Below, piece after piece: positions 61,901 through 64,000 of a DNA stretch of 64,000 nt. Under the pieces are notes generated by a model. It saw only the letters and a program-made list of their open reading frames with translations, was not told where the DNA came from and ran no database searches. A program made the position numbers and the translations under genes. Position 1 is the first letter of the stretch; each line of letters starts with the position of its first letter. Origin of the DNA: an uncultured Christensenellaceae bacterium (GTDB taxonomy: Bacteria; Bacillota; Clostridia; Christensenellales; Borkfalkiaceae); NCBI GenBank assembly GCA_910587825.1, contig CAJUNJ010000005.1, positions 70,412 through 134,411 on the forward strand. Reading direction: 5' to 3'.

Positions 61901-63211
61901 TTAAATTTTATTTACTACGCCCGAAAAGAGGGTTGTGCCGTAGTTGTCGGTTATGACGAAGCCGAAAGCTTTGTCTACGATAAAATCTTCGTATACCGTT
62001 TCGTATTCGTCGGGTCCGGCCGCGCCCGCGCCGGGTATTATCGTGACCGCCGCGCCCTCTATTCCACGCTTGTTTACGGTAAGTTCGGTTACGTGGCGCA
62101 CGCTTCCGCAATATGCCCCGCTATCCGTAAGCGGTGAAAAATCGCACCCCTCGCCGTATTTTGCGGGGTCTTCGAAAAGCAGGTTTATGCCGAACTTTTC
62201 CCGCAGTACGCCGTCAATCGTATTATTATATGCGCACTTGTACTCCGGGAACAGACAGCGTGTGTAATAGCGGACTTTATTAACTTCGTCGGTGGCGTTA
62301 TAATCGTCTACTGCGTTAGCTTCGTAAATATTTTCGGCGGTAAACGCTTGCGCAAGCGTAAAGCCGTCTTTCGGAACGATAAACTTTATTTTGATACCGC
62401 CGCAGGCGGTAGTGTAAAAAGACGTGTACTCCACGCCGTCGTACGCCCTGCCTAACGCGTAACTGCCCTGTAAAAGTCTGACGGGGTTTTCCGTACCGTC
62501 GGAAGAAGCAAATTTGTACTTTTCCCGCGCAAAGGGAATTTCATCGCCGTAACTGTTCCATAAAGCTTTGAGATAAAGCGTATTTACAAGCGCAAACAAT
62601 GTCTGCGTGTCCAAATTGAAATCTCTGTCTATTAAACCTTTTGTCTGTTTTTTTACGAAATATCGCACGGCTTTGTTTGCTTGCACGTTATCGTTAACAA
62701 AGTCTGTTGAATATGAATGACAGAAATAATTTCGCGCCAACGCGTCTATACAGGAAGTATTTACCCGCGTTCCGCCGTTGACCCAGACGGAATTAGTGGG
62801 AGCGACTGTACAGGTTTTGCCGTCCTGCACTACCGAACGGTAAAATAGAGATGATTGTTCCGAAAGCTGTTCGTAAGTTACGTCCAATGCGGAAAGAATT
62901 TCCTGCCTCGTGTTCCCGCCCGCGCACTCGGCGGCAAGCGAAAGCGCGGAAAATACGGAAAACGGCGACACGGCGCAATTTGCGGATTCTCCCGCCGAAG
63001 AACAAACATATTCGGCAAATTCGGAAGAAAACCGTTCGGCTTTGTCCCTGAACGCAACAAAGCTTTCTTCAATCAATTCCCGATAGTCGGGATATTCCGC
63101 CTTTGACGGTTTGCCGAGATTGGTACTTTTACCGTTGCTGCACGCCGTTAAAGTCAATGCGCACAGGGCGGAACAGGCTATCGCCGTTACGGTTTTAAAT
63201 TTTGCGTTCAT
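61901..63211 (-). CDS. Serpin-family protease inhibitor lipoprotein
   Basis: A 436-residue serpin with a lipobox LTAC (Cys24), so it is tethered outside the cell. The shutter and sheet motifs NCAVSPFSVFSALSLAAECA, SVWVNGGTRVN and FALVNTLYLKALW are present. The reactive-centre hinge reads KRGIEGAAVT (the usual hinge has Thr or Ser where Ile stands, and more Ala). The loop IIPGAGAAGPDEYETV suggests a small residue at P1, as in elastase- or subtilisin-inhibiting serpins, and the end block FIVDKAFGFVITDN with LFSGVV is normal. It may guard against host or bacterial proteases. AAAAAGGAG precedes the ATG. Confidence 0.93.
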   Translation of the reverse strand: MNAKFKTVTAIACSALCALTLTACSNGKSTNLGKPSKAEYPDYRELIEESFVAFRDKAERFSSEFAEYVCSSAGESANCAVSPFSVFSALSLAAECAGGNTRQEILSALDVTYEQLSEQSSLFYRSVVQDGKTCTVAPTNSVWVNGGTRVNTSCIDALARNYFCHSYSTDFVNDNVQANKAVRYFVKKQTKGLIDRDFNLDTQTLFALVNTLYLKALWNSYGDEIPFAREKYKFASSDGTENPVRLLQGSYALGRAYDGVEYTSFYTTACGGIKIKFIVPKDGFTLAQAFTAENIYEANAVDDYNATDEVNKVRYYTRCLFPEYKCAYNNTIDGVLREKFGINLLFEDPAKYGEGCDFSPLTDSGAYCGSVRHVTELTVNKRGIEGAAVTIIPGAGAAGPDEYETVYEDFIVDKAFGFVITDNYGTTLFSGVVNKI

Positions 63212-63292
63212 ATTATTCTCCTTTTTACGGAAATTAAGTATTTTATAATATAAACGGCTTTATTAACATTTTTGTCCCGCTTTAAAGGCAAA

Positions 63293-63829
63293 TTAATAAT
63301 TTTCTTCGTGAATTTCGAAATAGCTCTGCGGGTGGTTGCATACGGGACAGGTCTGCGGCGCGCTTTTGCCCACGACTATATGACCGCAGTTTCTGCATTC
63401 CCATACCTTGATTTCGCTCTTTTCGAACACTGCGGAAGTTTCAACGTTTTTCAAAAGGGCGCGATATCGTTCTTCGTGCTGTTTCTCGATTTCACCGACC
63501 AAACGGAATTTTACGGCGAGATCTTTAAACCCTTCCTTTTCCGCGGTCTTTGCAAATTCTTCGTACATATCCGTCCATTCGTAATTTTCACCGTTAGCCG
63601 CCTGAGCGAGATTTTCCGCGGTGGAACCTATGCCCTGCAATTCTTTCAGCCACATTTTGGCGTGTTCTTTTTCGTTATCGGCAGTCTTTGCGAATATGGC
63701 GGAAATCTGTTCAAACCCTTCTTTCTTTGCGGTTGATGCAAAATAGGTATATTTATTCCTCGCCTGCGATTCGCCGGCAAACGCCGCCTGCAAGTTCTTT
63801 TCTGTCTGTGTACCGGAATATTTGTTCAT
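63293..63829 (-). CDS. rbr: Rubrerythrin
   Basis: The 178-residue protein starts at ATG 63829 ([20 protein letters not shown]) with AAGGAG upstream. It has the ferritin-like diiron domain ([36 protein letters not shown]) and a C-terminal rubredoxin domain with CRNCGH and CPVCNHPQ. It reduces hydrogen peroxide in anaerobes, with electrons from NADH through rubredoxin partners that are not in this window. Its presence fits an anaerobic organism. Confidence 0.97.
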   Translation of the reverse strand: MNKYSGTQTEKNLQAAFAGESQARNKYTYFASTAKKEGFEQISAIFAKTADNEKEHAKMWLKELQGIGSTAENLAQAANGENYEWTDMYEEFAKTAEKEGFKDLAVKFRLVGEIEKQHEERYRALLKNVETSAVFEKSEIKVWECRNCGHIVVGKSAPQTCPVCNHPQSYFEIHEENY

Positions 63830-64000
63830 TGTTTTATCTCCTTGGTTTTTTAATAATTTTACCACACTAATTATTATAAGTCAATATCCTTTTAAAATTA
63901 TGAAAATTAAGTATATGTAAAACAACACCAGACTGCAAGGCTTGTAGCCATTTTATCGGCAGATATATGCGCATAAGCTAAAAAAGCGTACACACGCTGT

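Noticed and set aside
63830..64000. Further gene at the right edge
   Set aside because: No frame with a ribosome site or recognisable product; only A/T-rich sequence, probably the rubrerythrin promoter region.

Overview
The window is about 64 kb of bacterial chromosome with moderate GC content, densely coded and mostly on the minus strand. Gene content points to an endospore-forming (or recently spore-forming) Firmicute of class Clostridia, probably an uncultured gut lineage. The evidence is a GerA/GerB/GerC germinant receptor operon, a SpoIVFA/SpoIVFB-like pair, SpmA/SpmB and a SPOCS/LysM spore protein. There are also many short-lobed lipoproteins, BspA-type leucine-rich repeats, InlB-type repeats and a bacterial serpin, as often seen in gut Clostridia. 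The species assignment is inference; no rRNA or tRNA gene was seen, and no CRISPR array or insertion sequence.

Layout. 1-8.6 kb: a cut lipoprotein gene, tsaD, a small helical protein, prfB (without the usual programmed frameshift), secA, a BspA-like lipoprotein and adenine deaminase. 8.9-11.6 kb: an ArsR-type repressor and a Zn/Cd/Pb P1B-ATPase with a perfect palindromic operator. 11.6-16.7 kb: ligA, pcrA, an unknown protein and rpsU. 16.8-22.8 kb: an ArsP_2-type permease, an orphan MalK-like ATPase with altered catalytic motifs, queH, a carbamoyltransferase with altered active-site residues, a phosphoesterase, trmB and an unknown membrane protein. 22.9-26.7 kb: the ger operon. 26.8-30 kb: PadR/DUF1700/DUF4097 module, an OGG-type glycosylase and a PLC-like protein. 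30-36.5 kb: spoIVFB/spoIVFA, rsmA, tatD-metG and spmAB. 36.5-38 kb: an AT-rich island with a yjdF gene and structured leader. 38-46 kb: cysteine desulfurase, ispE, SPOCS/LysM protein, veg, zinc-ribbon protein and a large lipoprotein. 46-54 kb: rplM-rpsI and the operon cysE-cysS-alaS-flippase-glycosyltransferase. 54-64 kb: a DeoR regulator with a 66-bp tandem array, a DUF89 protein, a GNAT enzyme, a BspA/InlB-repeat lipoprotein divergent from an XRE regulator, a serpin and rubrerythrin.

The most striking signal is regulatory. A whole class of genes (pcrA, queH, trmB, metG, ispE, a lipoprotein gene, a GNAT gene, nearly the carbamoyltransferase, and with sporulation-type promoters spmA and gerAA) has a well-formed promoter whose -10 element ends only 5-10 bases before the start codon and has no Shine-Dalgarno sequence. 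Their mRNAs should be leaderless or nearly so. Other genes in the same window have strong Shine-Dalgarno sites. A second signal is two families of small intergenic hairpin elements whose stems change in a compensatory way while the loop or flanks stay constant.
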